The translations under genes were made by a program, and so were the position numbers. This document shows positions 8,357 through 16,891 of a DNA stretch of 64,000 nt, piece after piece. Position 1 is the stretch's first letter. Every line of letters begins with the position of its first letter. Where the stretch lies: assembly GCF_001514065.1 (NCBI RefSeq), contig NZ_KQ948422.1, positions 1,302,001 to 1,366,000 of the forward strand, given 5' to 3'. The notes under the pieces are model-generated. The model was not told where the DNA came from, made no database searches, and was given only the letters and a program-made list of their open reading frames with translations. The DNA comes from Streptomyces antibioticus (GTDB lineage Bacteria; Actinomycetota; Actinomycetes; Streptomycetales; Streptomycetaceae).

Positions 8357-9388
8357 TCAGTCCGCCGTGCGCTGGGCCTCGGCGAGCAGGCGTTCCGTCA
8401 CGTTCAGGCGCGGCGTCGGGGAGGCCAGCCGTACGACCAGGGCGGTCAGCGCGGCGAGCGCAGCGCACACGGCGGCCAGTCCGGCGGCCCAGGCCGGGGC
8501 GAGCGTGAGGTCCAGGGCGCTGGGCAGCCGGCCCGAGTCGAAGCGGGCCGCGTACAGCTGGGTCGCGGCCAGGGCGGCCGGCACCAGGACCGCGAGGGTG
8601 AGGGGCGGCGCCGTCGGGCGCAGCATCACCAGCAGGCCGAGAAGCAGGCACAGGCCGGACAGGCCGAGGACGAAGCCGTAGCGGCGCAGGGAGTCACCGT
8701 CCTGATGGGCCGGGAAGAACGCGGCGGCGCAGACGAACAGCGCCAGTGCGGCCAGCCGGCCGGGCCAGGCGGGCGGGGTGGCACCGCGGAAGCGCACGCG
8801 TGCCGTGCCCGGCACCGGCGTCCCCTCGCGAGGCGCCGCAGGTATCACGGCGGTCTCCTCCGGCTGCTGCGGGTGGGGGCCGCCGCGTTCGTCGGCCAGG
8901 CGGCCGATCAGTTGCACGAGGTCCTCGACGGGCCGGCCGGTGGCGGCCGCCCGCACCGCCTCCTGTCCGCAGTGGGGTTCCAGCGGGGCCTGCCGGAGGA
9001 GGGCCATCAGCCGGGTCACCTCTTCGACGGGGCGGGACTCGGCCGCGGCGCGGATCGCCTCGTCGGCGCCGGACGCGTCCCGCGGCGGCCGGGTCAGCAG
9101 GACCACCAGCCGGGTGACGTCGTCCACGGAGCGGTTCACTCCGACCGCGCGGAGCGCGTCGGCGGTGGCCCGGGCGTACCGGGGTGACTGTTCGAGCAGG
9201 GTGATGAGCTGGGCCACCTCGTCCAGGGGGCGATCGGCCACGGCGGCACGGACCAGTCCGTCGACCGGATCGCCGTACGCCGGGACGCTCCCGTCCCCTC
9301 GGTCGCCGGTCGGCGTGAAGGGGCTGGTCGGCTCCGTGACGGATATGGCGGGTTCGTTCGACTGAGGTGTTGACGGGCTGCTGGTCAT
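8357..9388 (-). CDS. Membrane protein with four tandem helical repeats
   Basis: From the ATG at 9388 the protein has 343 residues. After a Ser/Thr/Pro-rich head come four related units of about 33-38 residues: DRPLDEVAQLITLLEQSP, NRSVDDVTRLVVLLTRPP, SRPVEEVTRLMALLRQAP and GRPVEDLVQLIGRLADE. Each is followed by a short Ala/Arg-rich helix. A Pro-rich linker then leads to about five hydrophobic segments (PGRLAALALFVCAAAFF onward). The repeats should form a cytoplasmic helical array carried on a membrane anchor, suggesting a protein-binding scaffold; the function is unknown. A strong hairpin follows the stop. Confidence 0.75.
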   Translation of the reverse strand: MTSSPSTPQSNEPAISVTEPTSPFTPTGDRGDGSVPAYGDPVDGLVRAAVADRPLDEVAQLITLLEQSPRYARATADALRAVGVNRSVDDVTRLVVLLTRPPRDASGADEAIRAAAESRPVEEVTRLMALLRQAPLEPHCGQEAVRAAATGRPVEDLVQLIGRLADERGGPHPQQPEETAVIPAAPREGTPVPGTARVRFRGATPPAWPGRLAALALFVCAAAFFPAHQDGDSLRRYGFVLGLSGLCLLLGLLVMLRPTAPPLTLAVLVPAALAATQLYAARFDSGRLPSALDLTLAPAWAAGLAAVCAALAALTALVVRLASPTPRLNVTERLLAEAQRTAD

Positions 9389-9662
9389 GCGCGGCTCTCC
9401 AAGCGGATGAGATGCGGCCGCTGCTGCGCCCCCGACGCGCGACACGCAACGTTACGGTGACCATTACTAGGTGTCCGCGCCCGACCGTGCCACTTGGATG
9501 GGCCACGGGTATGACGGACTCCCGACGGCTCACGTCCCTGCACTCCCACTGGTGTTCGATGGCACCGGTTCGAGGCTTGTCGGCCATACCCGTGGCGGTA
9601 ACGGGAATCCGTGAAGAGATGCACACACCCTGATACGGCACATCCCGATACGAGGAGGGCCC

Positions 9663-9947
9663 GTGGACACCAGCACCGTGATCGTCGTCGCCGCGGTGAT
9701 CGCGGCGGTCCTTCTGGCCGCGGCCGTGATCGTCTTCTCGCGACTCCTGCGCACCCGGCGGGACTTGAGGCGGGCCGGGCTGCCGACCGGTCCGCGGTGG
9801 GTCTTCTGGGGTGCCCTGGCCTACTTCCTGTTGCCGGTCGACGTGTTGCCCGACCCGGTGTATCTGGACGACATCGGTGTTCTGCTGCTCGCTCTGCGCA
9901 GCATGCGTGCGTACGCGGAGCGTGACGAATTCACTGATACGGCCTGA
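9663..9947 (+). CDS. DUF1232 (YkvA-like) small membrane protein
   Basis: The 94-residue product begins with a membrane helix (about 5-27), followed by a basic stretch RTRRDLRRAGLP and the DUF1232 core GALAYFLLPVDVLPDPVYLDDIGVLLLALRSM. The PVDxxPD-D pattern is the hallmark of the family, whose function is unknown. GTG at 9663 is preceded by GAGGAGG at a good distance. It stands alone upstream of the graspetide pair. Confidence 0.88.
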   Translation: MDTSTVIVVAAVIAAVLLAAAVIVFSRLLRTRRDLRRAGLPTGPRWVFWGALAYFLLPVDVLPDPVYLDDIGVLLLALRSMRAYAERDEFTDTA

Positions 9948-10137
9948 TCACACGCCTCGACGTCCCCATCTGTCTCCCCCGTCCCCGCGCCCCCTGCCGC
10001 CTCTGGTTACACACAGTAAGGAAACCAATCACCCGTTCGATTCGTATAAGTCTCAGGAGGCCGACGGCAGTCGGCGACCCGGGCGGCGGTGCGAGTGACC
10101 GCCGCCGGCTCGGCGCAGCATCCACGAGGGAGAGACG

Positions 10138-10329
10138 ATGCAACCGTTCGCGCTCAACTACGCCCGCCCGGCAGCACAGTCGGAGTCCACCACTCCGTAT
10201 GTGTACGACTCCGGACGGCAGTTGAACGTGCTCTCGGACGGGCGGATAGCCGCCCACGACCTTGCGTTGCTGAGAGAGCTCGGTACGACAACGTCAACTG
10301 CCGGTTCGAAGACCCATTTCGACGACTGA
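10138..10329 (+). CDS. Graspetide precursor (putative ATP-grasp-modified RiPP, TgmA-like)
   Basis: The 63-residue peptide has the leader hallmark PFALNYARP near the start and TPYVYDSGRQLNV in the middle, which match the putative ATP-grasp target peptide family found next to SAV_5884-type maturases. The core is the C-terminal TTTSTAGSKTHFDD. It offers Thr, Ser and Lys side chains as nucleophiles and a terminal Asp pair as acceptors, so ester or amide macrocycles are expected. GGGAGAG precedes the ATG. The maturase begins 16 bases downstream. The assignment rests on recall of the family and the adjacent enzyme; the bonding pattern is inference. Confidence 0.88.
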   Translation: MQPFALNYARPAAQSESTTPYVYDSGRQLNVLSDGRIAAHDLALLRELGTTTSTAGSKTHFDD

Positions 10330-10345
10330 ACACGGGCCGGCGCAC

Positions 10346-11323
10346 ATGACTGTGTTGATCCTGACCTGTGAGGACGACGTGACGGCCGACATGGTGGTCG
10401 TCCACCTCAACGCCTCCGGGGTGCCGGTGGTACGGCTCGACCCGGCCGACCTGACGGGGAGTGCGGCGCTGTCCGGGGAGTACGTGCACGGCTCCTTCCG
10501 GGGCCATCTGTCCTCCGGGGGGCGGCTGGTGAGCATCAACGGGCTGCGGTCCGTGTGGGTGCGCAGGCCGGGCACGGCCGCCACCCGGGCCGCCGAGCCG
10601 TCCGAGTGGCTGACGGAGGAGTCGTCGCAGGCGCTCTACGGCATGCTCCGCAGCTCGCAGGCGCGGTGGATGAATCATCCGGACGCGGCCCGCCGGGCCC
10701 GTCACAAGCCCTGGCAGCTACGGCTGGCCCAGCGCTCCGGGCTGCCGGTGCCGGCCACGCTGATCACGACCTTTCCGCAGGCCGCCCGGGAGTTCGCCGA
10801 ACGGTACCCGGACCTGGTGGTCAAGCCGGTGTCGGGGGCGCATCCGCAGGACCCGCCACGGGCGGTGCCGACCAGCAGGGTGGCCCCGGACGCGGACTTC
10901 GGGGCCGTGGCGTACGGCCCGACGCTGCTCCAGCGGCGGATAGCCAAGCGGGCGGACATCCGGCTCACGGTGGTGGGCGAGCGCATGCTGGCCGCGCGCA
11001 AGTCCACGGCGGCGGACCCGGACGAGGTCGACGTCCGCTTCGCCTCCCCCACCCATCCGTGGCAGGCCACCGAGGTGCCGCCGCGGGTCGCCGACGCCGT
11101 GCGCGCCTATTTGCGGGGTGCCGAACTGGCCTACGGCGCCTTCGACTTCGCGGAGGACGCCGACGGGACGTGGTGGTTCCTGGAGTGCAACCAGTCGGGG
11201 CAGTTCGGCTTCGTGGAGGTGGAGACGGGTCAGCCGATCGCGCACACCATCGCCGAGTGGCTGGCCCGTCCCGTGCCGGGCGAGGGGGCACAGGTCAACG
11301 GCGCGAACACCGCGCTCACCTGA
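10346..11323 (+). CDS. ATP-grasp ribosomal peptide maturase (TgmB-like)
   Basis: The 325-residue enzyme has an N-terminal pre-ATP-grasp domain (MTVLILTCEDDVTADMVVV, about 1-110), a central region with DLVVKPVSGAHPQ carrying the nucleotide-binding lysine, and a C-terminal ATP-grasp half. The half contains AYGAFDFAEDADGTWWFLECNQSGQFGFVE, which supplies the Mg-binding Asp, Glu and Asn. It should phosphorylate Asp or Glu side chains of the precursor at 10138 and form ester or amide cross-links. Most loci of this type also carry an O-methyltransferase (TgmC); none lies in this window. It converges on the next gene with three bases between. Confidence 0.9.
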   Translation: MTVLILTCEDDVTADMVVVHLNASGVPVVRLDPADLTGSAALSGEYVHGSFRGHLSSGGRLVSINGLRSVWVRRPGTAATRAAEPSEWLTEESSQALYGMLRSSQARWMNHPDAARRARHKPWQLRLAQRSGLPVPATLITTFPQAAREFAERYPDLVVKPVSGAHPQDPPRAVPTSRVAPDADFGAVAYGPTLLQRRIAKRADIRLTVVGERMLAARKSTAADPDEVDVRFASPTHPWQATEVPPRVADAVRAYLRGAELAYGAFDFAEDADGTWWFLECNQSGQFGFVEVETGQPIAHTIAEWLARPVPGEGAQVNGANTALT

Positions 11324-11326
11324 GGG

Positions 11327-11548
11327 TCACAGCTGTCCGGGGCCGGGCATGAGCGCGTTGCGCTGCCAGCCCGGGGGCGGCGGGGGCGGCGCGGGCAGAT
11401 CGCCGAACTGGGAACGGCCGGTGGACTGGAGGGGCTGCATGACGAACTCCAGTTCCCTGCTGACGCGCTCGGCCTCCCTGCGAACCTGAGTGGGTATGTC
11501 GCCGCGCTCCGCGATGAGTCGGTCATAGATGGGGGAATCCTGGAACAC
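11327..11548 (-). CDS. Small conserved Streptomyces protein with Pro-rich tail
   Basis: The 73-residue product starts MFQDSPIYDRLIAERGDIP and runs into an amphipathic helix (QVRREAERVSRELEFVM). It ends in a proline stretch and GWQRNALMP. I have a recollection of similar short proteins across Streptomyces but know no function. A GTG start at 11548 has a purine-rich GAAAGG upstream at a rather long distance. It sits tail to tail with the graspetide maturase; no evidence ties it to that pathway. Confidence 0.6.
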   Translation of the reverse strand: MFQDSPIYDRLIAERGDIPTQVRREAERVSRELEFVMQPLQSTGRSQFGDLPAPPPPPPGWQRNALMPGPGQL

Positions 11549-11650
11549 CCGTCAACGTGCCTTTCGTGTCACGGCCCACAGATATGGGCACGGCTGTCGA
11601 GTCTAGGCGTCCCTGCACCCTGCGGGGTGAATTCCTCCGTTCGGCTTGAC

Positions 11651-12106
11651 TCACGCCCCCGTCGTGGAGCCGGGCCGGACGATCATGAGAACCGTGACGG
11701 TGGCCCAGAGCAGATTGAAGACGCCGGTGAACATGGCGAGTTGGGCGGTGCCGGCGCGCTCGACGGGCTGACCTGCGTCGAGCTGTTCGAGGAGTTCGGA
11801 CTGGCGGGGCAGGACGAAGGCCACCAGGACGCCTGCCGCCGCGGCGGTCAGCGCCATGGACGCGATCAGCCAGCCGCTGCCCAGCACCCCCATCACGGCG
11901 GCCGTGGCGAAGCCCAGGAGCGGCACGGCCAGTCCCAGGCCCGCGTAGACGCGGCAGATGCGGTGCAGCAGGGCGACGGTCCCCGTGCTCGCCGGGTCGT
12001 CGCCCGACCGGCGGGCCGCGGGCGGGAACATGCTTGCCGCGACGGTGACGGGGCCGACGGCGACGATGGCCGCGAGGACATGGAGGGACAGCAGGAGCTT
12101 GGTCAT
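11651..12106 (-). CDS. Four-helix integral membrane protein (DUF2269-like)
   Basis: From ATG 12106 the protein is 151 residues with four hydrophobic segments: LLLSLHVLAAIVAVGPVTVA, YAGLGLAVPLLGFATAAVMG, LIASMALTAAAAGVLVAFVL and FTGVFNLLWATVTVLMIV. The N-terminal LHVLAAI...GP pattern is like DUF2269 or predicted heme-binding membrane proteins with a conserved His in the first helix. No operon partner is evident. Divergent from the GlxA-type regulator with about 178 bases between. Confidence 0.7.
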   Translation of the reverse strand: MTKLLLSLHVLAAIVAVGPVTVAASMFPPAARRSGDDPASTGTVALLHRICRVYAGLGLAVPLLGFATAAVMGVLGSGWLIASMALTAAAAGVLVAFVLPRQSELLEQLDAGQPVERAGTAQLAMFTGVFNLLWATVTVLMIVRPGSTTGA

Positions 12107-12271
12107 CGAGTGAGGTCCAGGGTCGGTCGTGGGTGGTCGGCGGCCCACGCTAGGGATCTTCGCGACCGTCGCACAGAGGCTGGAACGACAAGAGACAACG
12201 GATTCTCGCCAACAGCCCTGACGTCGGTTTTTATCTCAACCCCCCGGTACAGCGCCTGGCGGGAACCCGCC

Positions 12272-12284
12272 TATCGTGGACTTC
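12272..12284 (+). promoter_or_regulatory. Probable leaderless promoter -10 element
   Basis: TATCGT (12272-12277) fits the actinobacterial TAnnnT -10 pattern and ends seven bases before the ATG at 12285, the spacing typical of transcripts that begin at the start codon. No clear -35 is seen. It favours ATG 12285 over the GTG at 12276. Confidence 0.45.
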
Positions 12285-13250
12285 ATGCACACCGTGGCGA
12301 TCCTGGCTCTCGACCAGGTGGTGCCGTTCGACATGGCGGCGCCGATGCAGGTCTTCGACTGGACGCGGCTGCCCGACGGCCGCGGGCCCTACCGGGTCCG
12401 GCTGTGCGCCGAGTCCCCGGAGGTGCGGGCCGACGGGGGTTTCTCGCTCCGCGTCGAACACGGCCTGGAGATGCTGGCGGACGCGGACACGATCGTCGTG
12501 CCCGGCCGTTCCCCCGAGGCCGGCCCCACCCCCGCCCCCGTCCTCGACGCGCTGCGGCGGGCCGCGGCGGCGGGCACCCGGATCGCCTCGGTGTGCGTGG
12601 GCGCGTTCGTGCTCGCGGAGGCCGGGCTGCTGGACGGACTGCGGGCCACCACGCACTGGGTGGCCGCGGCCGAACTGACCCGCCGGTTCCCCCGGGTCCG
12701 GGTGGAGCCCGACGTCCTCTACGTCGACAACGGCCGGATCCTCACCTCGGCGGGTGCCGCCGCCGGCCTCGACATGTGTCTGCACATGATCCGGCGCGAC
12801 TTCGGGTCGGCCGTCGCCGCCGATGCCGCGCGGATGTCGGTCATGCCCCTCGAACGGGAGGGCGGCCAGGCGCAGTTCATCGTGCTGGACCATCCGCCGG
12901 TGCCGCGCGGCTCGACCCTCGAACCGGTACTGGAGTGGATCGAGGACAACCTGGCCCGCGAGATCACCCTGACCGCCATGGCGGCCCGGTCGGGGATGAG
13001 CGAGCGCACCTTCAGCCGCCGCTTCCGCGAGCAGACCGGTACCACTCCGTTGCAGTGGCTGCTGCGGGCGCGGGTGCGGCGCGCCCAGTACCTGCTGGAG
13101 AACAGCGACCACCCGATCGAACGCATCGCGCGGCAGGCCGGGTTCGGATCGCCGACCGCGTTCCGTGAGCGGTTCCGGCGCGTCGCCGGAACCACTCCGC
13201 AGGCCTACCGCGCCGCGTTCCACGGGAGTTCATCTCCGGTGTCCCGCTAG
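12285..13250 (+). CDS. GlxA-family AraC-type transcriptional regulator
   Basis: The 321-residue protein has an N-terminal DJ-1/PfpI-like amidotransferase fold (about 1-190), including IASVCVGAFVLAEAGLLDG with the nucleophile-elbow cysteine and THW. The C-terminal pair of helix-turn-helix motifs (about 220-315) includes ITLTAMAARSGMSERTFSRRF and PIERIARQAGFGSPTAFRERF. Such proteins sense small metabolites and activate catabolic or stress genes, in the cytosol. The likely targets are divergent or adjacent genes; nothing in the sequence decides which. Confidence 0.92.
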   Translation: MHTVAILALDQVVPFDMAAPMQVFDWTRLPDGRGPYRVRLCAESPEVRADGGFSLRVEHGLEMLADADTIVVPGRSPEAGPTPAPVLDALRRAAAAGTRIASVCVGAFVLAEAGLLDGLRATTHWVAAAELTRRFPRVRVEPDVLYVDNGRILTSAGAAAGLDMCLHMIRRDFGSAVAADAARMSVMPLEREGGQAQFIVLDHPPVPRGSTLEPVLEWIEDNLAREITLTAMAARSGMSERTFSRRFREQTGTTPLQWLLRARVRRAQYLLENSDHPIERIARQAGFGSPTAFRERFRRVAGTTPQAYRAAFHGSSSPVSR

Positions 13251-13257
13251 AAGCGGT

Positions 13258-13446
13258 TCAGAGCAGGGCGTCCGCCTTGGCGACGGCGTCCGGGACGGCG
13301 TTGGCGCCCATCAGGACACACAGGGTGTAACTCACGTCTTCCAACTCCCGCACGACCGTGGCGTCGCTGCGCTCGGCGTGGGCGATCTGAAGCGACGCGT
13401 ACTGCGTGAGCAGCTTCCTGACGACCTTAGGGTCCGGCACCAACAC
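13258..13446 (-). CDS. DUF5133 family protein
   Basis: The 62-residue protein is predicted all-helical: PKVVRKLLTQYASLQIAHAE, then a variable charged piece and VRELEDVSYTLCVLMGANAV. The LEDVxYTLCV signature is what I associate with the DUF5133 family, confined to Streptomyces and allies and often next to regulators; function unknown. The GTG start at 13446 has GAGAGGGG seven bases upstream. The stop lies seven bases past the convergent GlxA-type gene. Confidence 0.75.
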   Translation of the reverse strand: MLVPDPKVVRKLLTQYASLQIAHAERSDATVVRELEDVSYTLCVLMGANAVPDAVAKADALL

Positions 13447-13682
13447 GGAAAAGCCCCTCTCAAGACGGATCGGTCCACGGGCCTGGTTCCGGCACGCTCA
13501 CATCTCCCGCACCGCGGCCCGCATTTGACGGAATCCTGATGCTCTGTGCCCGAGTGCCGCTCGAATCCGGCCTGCGGGAGACCCACAGGAGTGACGTTCC
13601 GGCGAGCGTGGAACCGACCCGCTTCCCCACGGGCCGTCGGCAGTTGAACAGGAGGCAGCCCCTCGCACGAACGGTGTACGCC

Positions 13683-14030
13683 ATGAACTGCCTCCCCCGT
13701 CTGCTCTGCGCGATCTACGTCGCCACGAGCGCCGGACTCGCCTGGACCTCGGTCCTGCAGTACCGTCACGGCCCGACCTGGGCCGTGTATCTCTGCGCCG
13801 CCGCGAGCCTCGTCCCGGTCATCGCCCTCGTCCGCGAGGCCGAGTGGCACGAGCAGCGGACGGCGGCCGTCCCGGCCGGGGACGCGGTCGGCCTCGACAT
13901 CGCCGAGGCCGCCGACGACGTCGTCCGGGCCGAGCTCGACGCCGCGTGCTGCGAGCGCTGGTGGACGAGTTGCGGCACCGACCACGACACCCGCTGCCCG
14001 CACCGCGTCCCGCGCAGCAGCGCCGCCTGA
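13683..14030 (+). CDS. Small membrane protein with a Cys-rich tail
   Basis: From ATG 13683 the product is 115 residues. Two hydrophobic segments (LLCAIYVATSAGLAW and WAVYLCAAASLVPVIALV) are followed by an acidic stretch and a C-terminus with four cysteines: CCERWWTSCGTDHDTRC. The Cys/His spacing could bind metal or form disulfides; this is not a family I know. Longer upstream reading to 13539 is less likely because the membrane helix begins at MNCLPRLL. A strong shared hairpin separates it from the convergent ABC exporter. Confidence 0.6.
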   Translation: MNCLPRLLCAIYVATSAGLAWTSVLQYRHGPTWAVYLCAAASLVPVIALVREAEWHEQRTAAVPAGDAVGLDIAEAADDVVRAELDAACCERWWTSCGTDHDTRCPHRVPRSSAA

Positions 14031-14049
14031 CGGACCTCCGTCGCGCGCG

Positions 14050-14082
14050 TGCCCTCCGGACGCCGGTACCGCCCGGAGGGCA
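14050..14082. terminator. Bidirectional terminator hairpin between convergent genes
   Basis: TGCCCTCCGG (14050-14059) pairs perfectly with CCGGAGGGCA (14073-14082) with a 13-base loop. It sits between stops of two converging genes, 20 bases after one and 5 before the other, the classic place for a shared terminator. Confidence 0.65.
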
Positions 14083-14086
14083 CCGC

Positions 14087-15859
14087 TCAGGCCACCTGCC
14101 CGCTGTGCAGCGCCGTGTACGCGCCGCCCCGGCGCAGGAGTTCCTCGTGCGTGCCGATCTCCTGGATGCGGCCGTCGCCCAGCACGACGATCCGGTCCGC
14201 GCCCCGCACGGTGGACAGCCGGTGGGCCACCACGAAGGTGGTGCGGCCGCGCAGGAGCCGGGCGAGGGCCTCCTGGACCAGGGCCTCCGAGCGGGTGTCC
14301 AGTGCCGAGGTGGCCTCGTCGAGGACGAGGACCCGGGGGTCCCGGATGAGAGCGCGGGCGATCGCGAGGCGCTGGCGCTGGCCGCCGGACAGCCGGGCCC
14401 CGCGCTCGCCGACGACCGTGTCCAGGCCCTGCGGCAGCCGGTCGACGAACTCCAGCGCGTTGGCGTCCCGCAGGGCCGCCCGCACGGTCTCCTCGTCGGC
14501 CTCGTCCTCCATGCCGTAGGCGACGTTCTCCCGGATCGTGCCGTCGAACAGGATCGACTCCTGCGGCACCACCGACACGAACCGCCGGTAGGTGCGCAGG
14601 TCGAGGTCGTTCAGGTCGGTGCCGTCGAGCAGCAGCCGGCCCGAGGTGGGGCGGATGAAGCCGATGACGAGGTTGAGGACGGTGGACTTGCCGGCGCCGG
14701 AGGCACCGACCAGGGCGATGGTCTCCCCGGGCCGCACGGAGAGGGTGAAGTCGTGCACGGCGGCCCGCTCCCCGTCCTCGTACACATGGCCGACCCGCTC
14801 GAAGGCGACGGCCCCGCGGACCTCGCCGACCTCGGACTTGCCCGCGTTGTCCTCCAGTTCGGGTGCCTGGAGCACCTCGCCCACCGAACGCACCGACTCC
14901 AGGCCCTTGGTGATGACCGGGGCGAGCCCCGCCAGCGTCGTCGTGGAGTTGGTCAGGGTGGTCAGGAACGCGCTGAGCATCACCACGTCGCCGGGGGTGA
15001 CGCCCCAGACGCCGTAGTACGACACCAGCGCGGCGCCCGCGAGGACGAGCACGCCGACGACGTTGAGCACCACCCAGGCCAGCGAGCCGAAGCGGCCGTT
15101 GACGAGGTCGAGGCGGTTGCCGGAGGTGAGCAGGCGGTGCAGGGTGCCGTCGATGCGGCGCAGCGCCTTGCGCTCCAGGCCGTGGGCGCGGGTGACGGGG
15201 ATCAGCCGGGTCATCTCGGTCACGCGGGACGACAGGGTCTCGACCTCGTGCCGGAAGTGCTCGTTGTGGGTGCGCAGCCGGGCCCTGAGACGGGCCACGA
15301 CGAGCGCGGCGGCGGGGACGACGACCAGGAACACCGGCAGGAACTCCGGGGTGCGGATGCCGATGATGACGAGCCCGCCGATGAGCACGGTGCCCGCGCC
15401 GAGGCCGGTCTCGGCGGTCTGCTGCACCATCTGCTCGACGGTCTCGACGTCCCGGACGACCTTGGCCTGCAACACTCCGGCGCTGACCCGGGAGTGGTAG
15501 CCGATGGACAGCTGCTGCATGCGGGTGCACAGCGCGGAGCGCAGCGAGGTGCCCATGCGGCGCACGCTGCCGTACAGCAGGCGGACGTACAGCACGTGCA
15601 ACGGGTAGTTGACCAGCAGGATCAGCAGGATGATCCCGGTGCTCAGCCAGAGATCGCCGATCGGGCCGTGCTGGACGACCGTGTCGATGATGGACGCGGT
15701 GATCAGCGGCAGCAGCCAGATGGGGCTGTGCTTGACCGTGAAGATGCCGACCGCCGCGGCGAGGCGGCGACGGTCGGCACGGAACAGGTAGGCGAGGGTG
15801 CGGATGGGGTGCTCGCCCTCGTAGCGGTGGTCGAGCGGTCTCTCCAACGGCGAGGCCAT
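14087..15859 (-). CDS. ABC exporter, fused membrane and ATPase domains
   Basis: The 590-residue half-transporter has six membrane segments in the first 340 residues and an ATP-binding domain at about 350-585. That domain contains GASGAGKST (Walker A), VPQESILFDGTIREN (Q-loop), LSGGQRQRLAIARAL (signature), VLVLDEATSALD (Walker B) and VVAHRLSTV (H-loop). All catalytic residues are present, so it can hydrolyse ATP as a homodimer; it resembles lipid or multidrug exporters of the MsbA type. No partner half-transporter is adjacent. A palindromic AAGCGCTT site about 70 bases upstream may regulate it. Confidence 0.93.
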   Translation of the reverse strand: MASPLERPLDHRYEGEHPIRTLAYLFRADRRRLAAAVGIFTVKHSPIWLLPLITASIIDTVVQHGPIGDLWLSTGIILLILLVNYPLHVLYVRLLYGSVRRMGTSLRSALCTRMQQLSIGYHSRVSAGVLQAKVVRDVETVEQMVQQTAETGLGAGTVLIGGLVIIGIRTPEFLPVFLVVVPAAALVVARLRARLRTHNEHFRHEVETLSSRVTEMTRLIPVTRAHGLERKALRRIDGTLHRLLTSGNRLDLVNGRFGSLAWVVLNVVGVLVLAGAALVSYYGVWGVTPGDVVMLSAFLTTLTNSTTTLAGLAPVITKGLESVRSVGEVLQAPELEDNAGKSEVGEVRGAVAFERVGHVYEDGERAAVHDFTLSVRPGETIALVGASGAGKSTVLNLVIGFIRPTSGRLLLDGTDLNDLDLRTYRRFVSVVPQESILFDGTIRENVAYGMEDEADEETVRAALRDANALEFVDRLPQGLDTVVGERGARLSGGQRQRLAIARALIRDPRVLVLDEATSALDTRSEALVQEALARLLRGRTTFVVAHRLSTVRGADRIVVLGDGRIQEIGTHEELLRRGGAYTALHSGQVA

Positions 15860-15925
15860 TGGCGGTGGTCCTTCCCGACGTACGGATGGTCGGGTGGGCA
15901 CTCCATGAGGGCCCACCCGGCTGGG

Positions 15926-15937
15926 CAAGCGCTTTCT
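15926..15937. promoter_or_regulatory. LacI-type palindromic half-site upstream of the ABC exporter
   Basis: On the minus strand AGAAAGCGCTTG contains the 8-bp palindrome AAGCGCTT (15927-15934). The same 12 bases occur again at 45099-45110 before a sugar-binding-protein gene. The core resembles LacI/GalR operators (GAAAGCGCTTTC). Position about 70 bases before the exporter start is suitable for control. Confidence 0.4.
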
Positions 15938-15954
15938 CCCCCTGCTTCCCGGGG

Positions 15955-16812
15955 CTACACCTCGTCGAGAGTGGCAATCTCCTCGGCGCTCAGGGTGAGG
16001 TCGGCCGCGGCGAGGGAGTCGAGGATGGTCTCGGGCCGGCTGGCGCCCGGGATCGGTACCACGACCGGCGACTTGGCGAGCATCCAGGCCAGGCACACCC
16101 GCTGCGGGCTCACCCCGTGCGCCTCGGCGATCCGGGCGAACGGCGCGTAGGCGGAGCCGAGTTCACCCGCCCGGGAGATACCGCCGAGGGGGCTCCAGGG
16201 CAGGAACGCGATGCCGAGTTCGTCGCACAGCTCCAGCTCCGGCTCGCTGGAGCGGAAGGCCGGGGAGAACTGGTTCTGCACGGAGACGAGCCGTCCCCCG
16301 AGGATGTCGTTCGCCTGCCGGATCTGCTCCGGGTCCGCGTTGGAGATCCCCGCCATCCGGATCTTGCCCTCGTCCAGCAGGTCCCGCACGGCACCGACGG
16401 AGTCGGCGTACGGCACCCGCGGGTCGGGGCGGTGGAACTGGTAGAGCCCGATGGCCTCGACGCCGAGTCGGCGCAGCGACGCCTCGCAGGCCGCCTTCAG
16501 GTGCTCCGGACGGCCGTCGAGGGTCCAACTGCCGTCGCCGGGCCGCAGATGGCCGCCCTTGGTGGCGACGAGGACGTCTCCGCCCCGGTCGTGGGAGGCC
16601 AGGGCCTTGGCGATCAGGGTCTCGTTGTGGCCGACCTCGTCGGCGCCCAGGTGGTAGGCGTCCGCGGTGTCGATGAGCGTCACGCCCGCGTCGAGGGCGG
16701 CGTGCAGGGTGGCGAGGGAACGCGCCTCGTCCGGGCGTCCCTCGATGGACATGGGCATTCCGCCCAGGCCGATGGCGCTGACCTCGACGTCACCGATGCG
16801 TCGCGTGTGCAT
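15955..16812 (-). CDS. Aldo/keto reductase
   Basis: The 285-residue protein is a TIM-barrel oxidoreductase. The catalytic tetrad is visible: Asp48 in LIDTADAY, Tyr53, Lys85 in LVATKGG and His in LYQFHRPDP. NADPH-binding residues lie near the C-terminus (VVPIPGASRPE). It reduces aldehydes or ketones with NADPH in the cytosol; the substrate is not predictable. A 10-bp inverted repeat with a 23-base spacer lies 37-79 bases before the ATG and may be an operator. Confidence 0.92.
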   Translation of the reverse strand: MHTRRIGDVEVSAIGLGGMPMSIEGRPDEARSLATLHAALDAGVTLIDTADAYHLGADEVGHNETLIAKALASHDRGGDVLVATKGGHLRPGDGSWTLDGRPEHLKAACEASLRRLGVEAIGLYQFHRPDPRVPYADSVGAVRDLLDEGKIRMAGISNADPEQIRQANDILGGRLVSVQNQFSPAFRSSEPELELCDELGIAFLPWSPLGGISRAGELGSAYAPFARIAEAHGVSPQRVCLAWMLAKSPVVVPIPGASRPETILDSLAAADLTLSAEEIATLDEV

Positions 16813-16848
16813 GGGGCGTGACCTCTCTGCGGCTGCCGTGCGGGGTGT

Positions 16849-16891
16849 GGATGTCCGGTGCGCCGACCGGCGGACGTCTGGCCGGACATCC
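16849..16891. promoter_or_regulatory. Inverted repeat upstream of the aldo/keto reductase
   Basis: GGATGTCCGG (16849-16858) and CCGGACATCC (16882-16891) are exact complements separated by 23 bases. The wide spacing fits either two half-operators or a hairpin in the leader. No regulator gene is adjacent. Confidence 0.4.

Noticed and set aside
13332-15977. An 881-codon frame on the minus strand over the ABC exporter
   Set aside because: Low-complexity Arg/Pro/Gly product in a different frame from the clearly conserved exporter; shadow frame.
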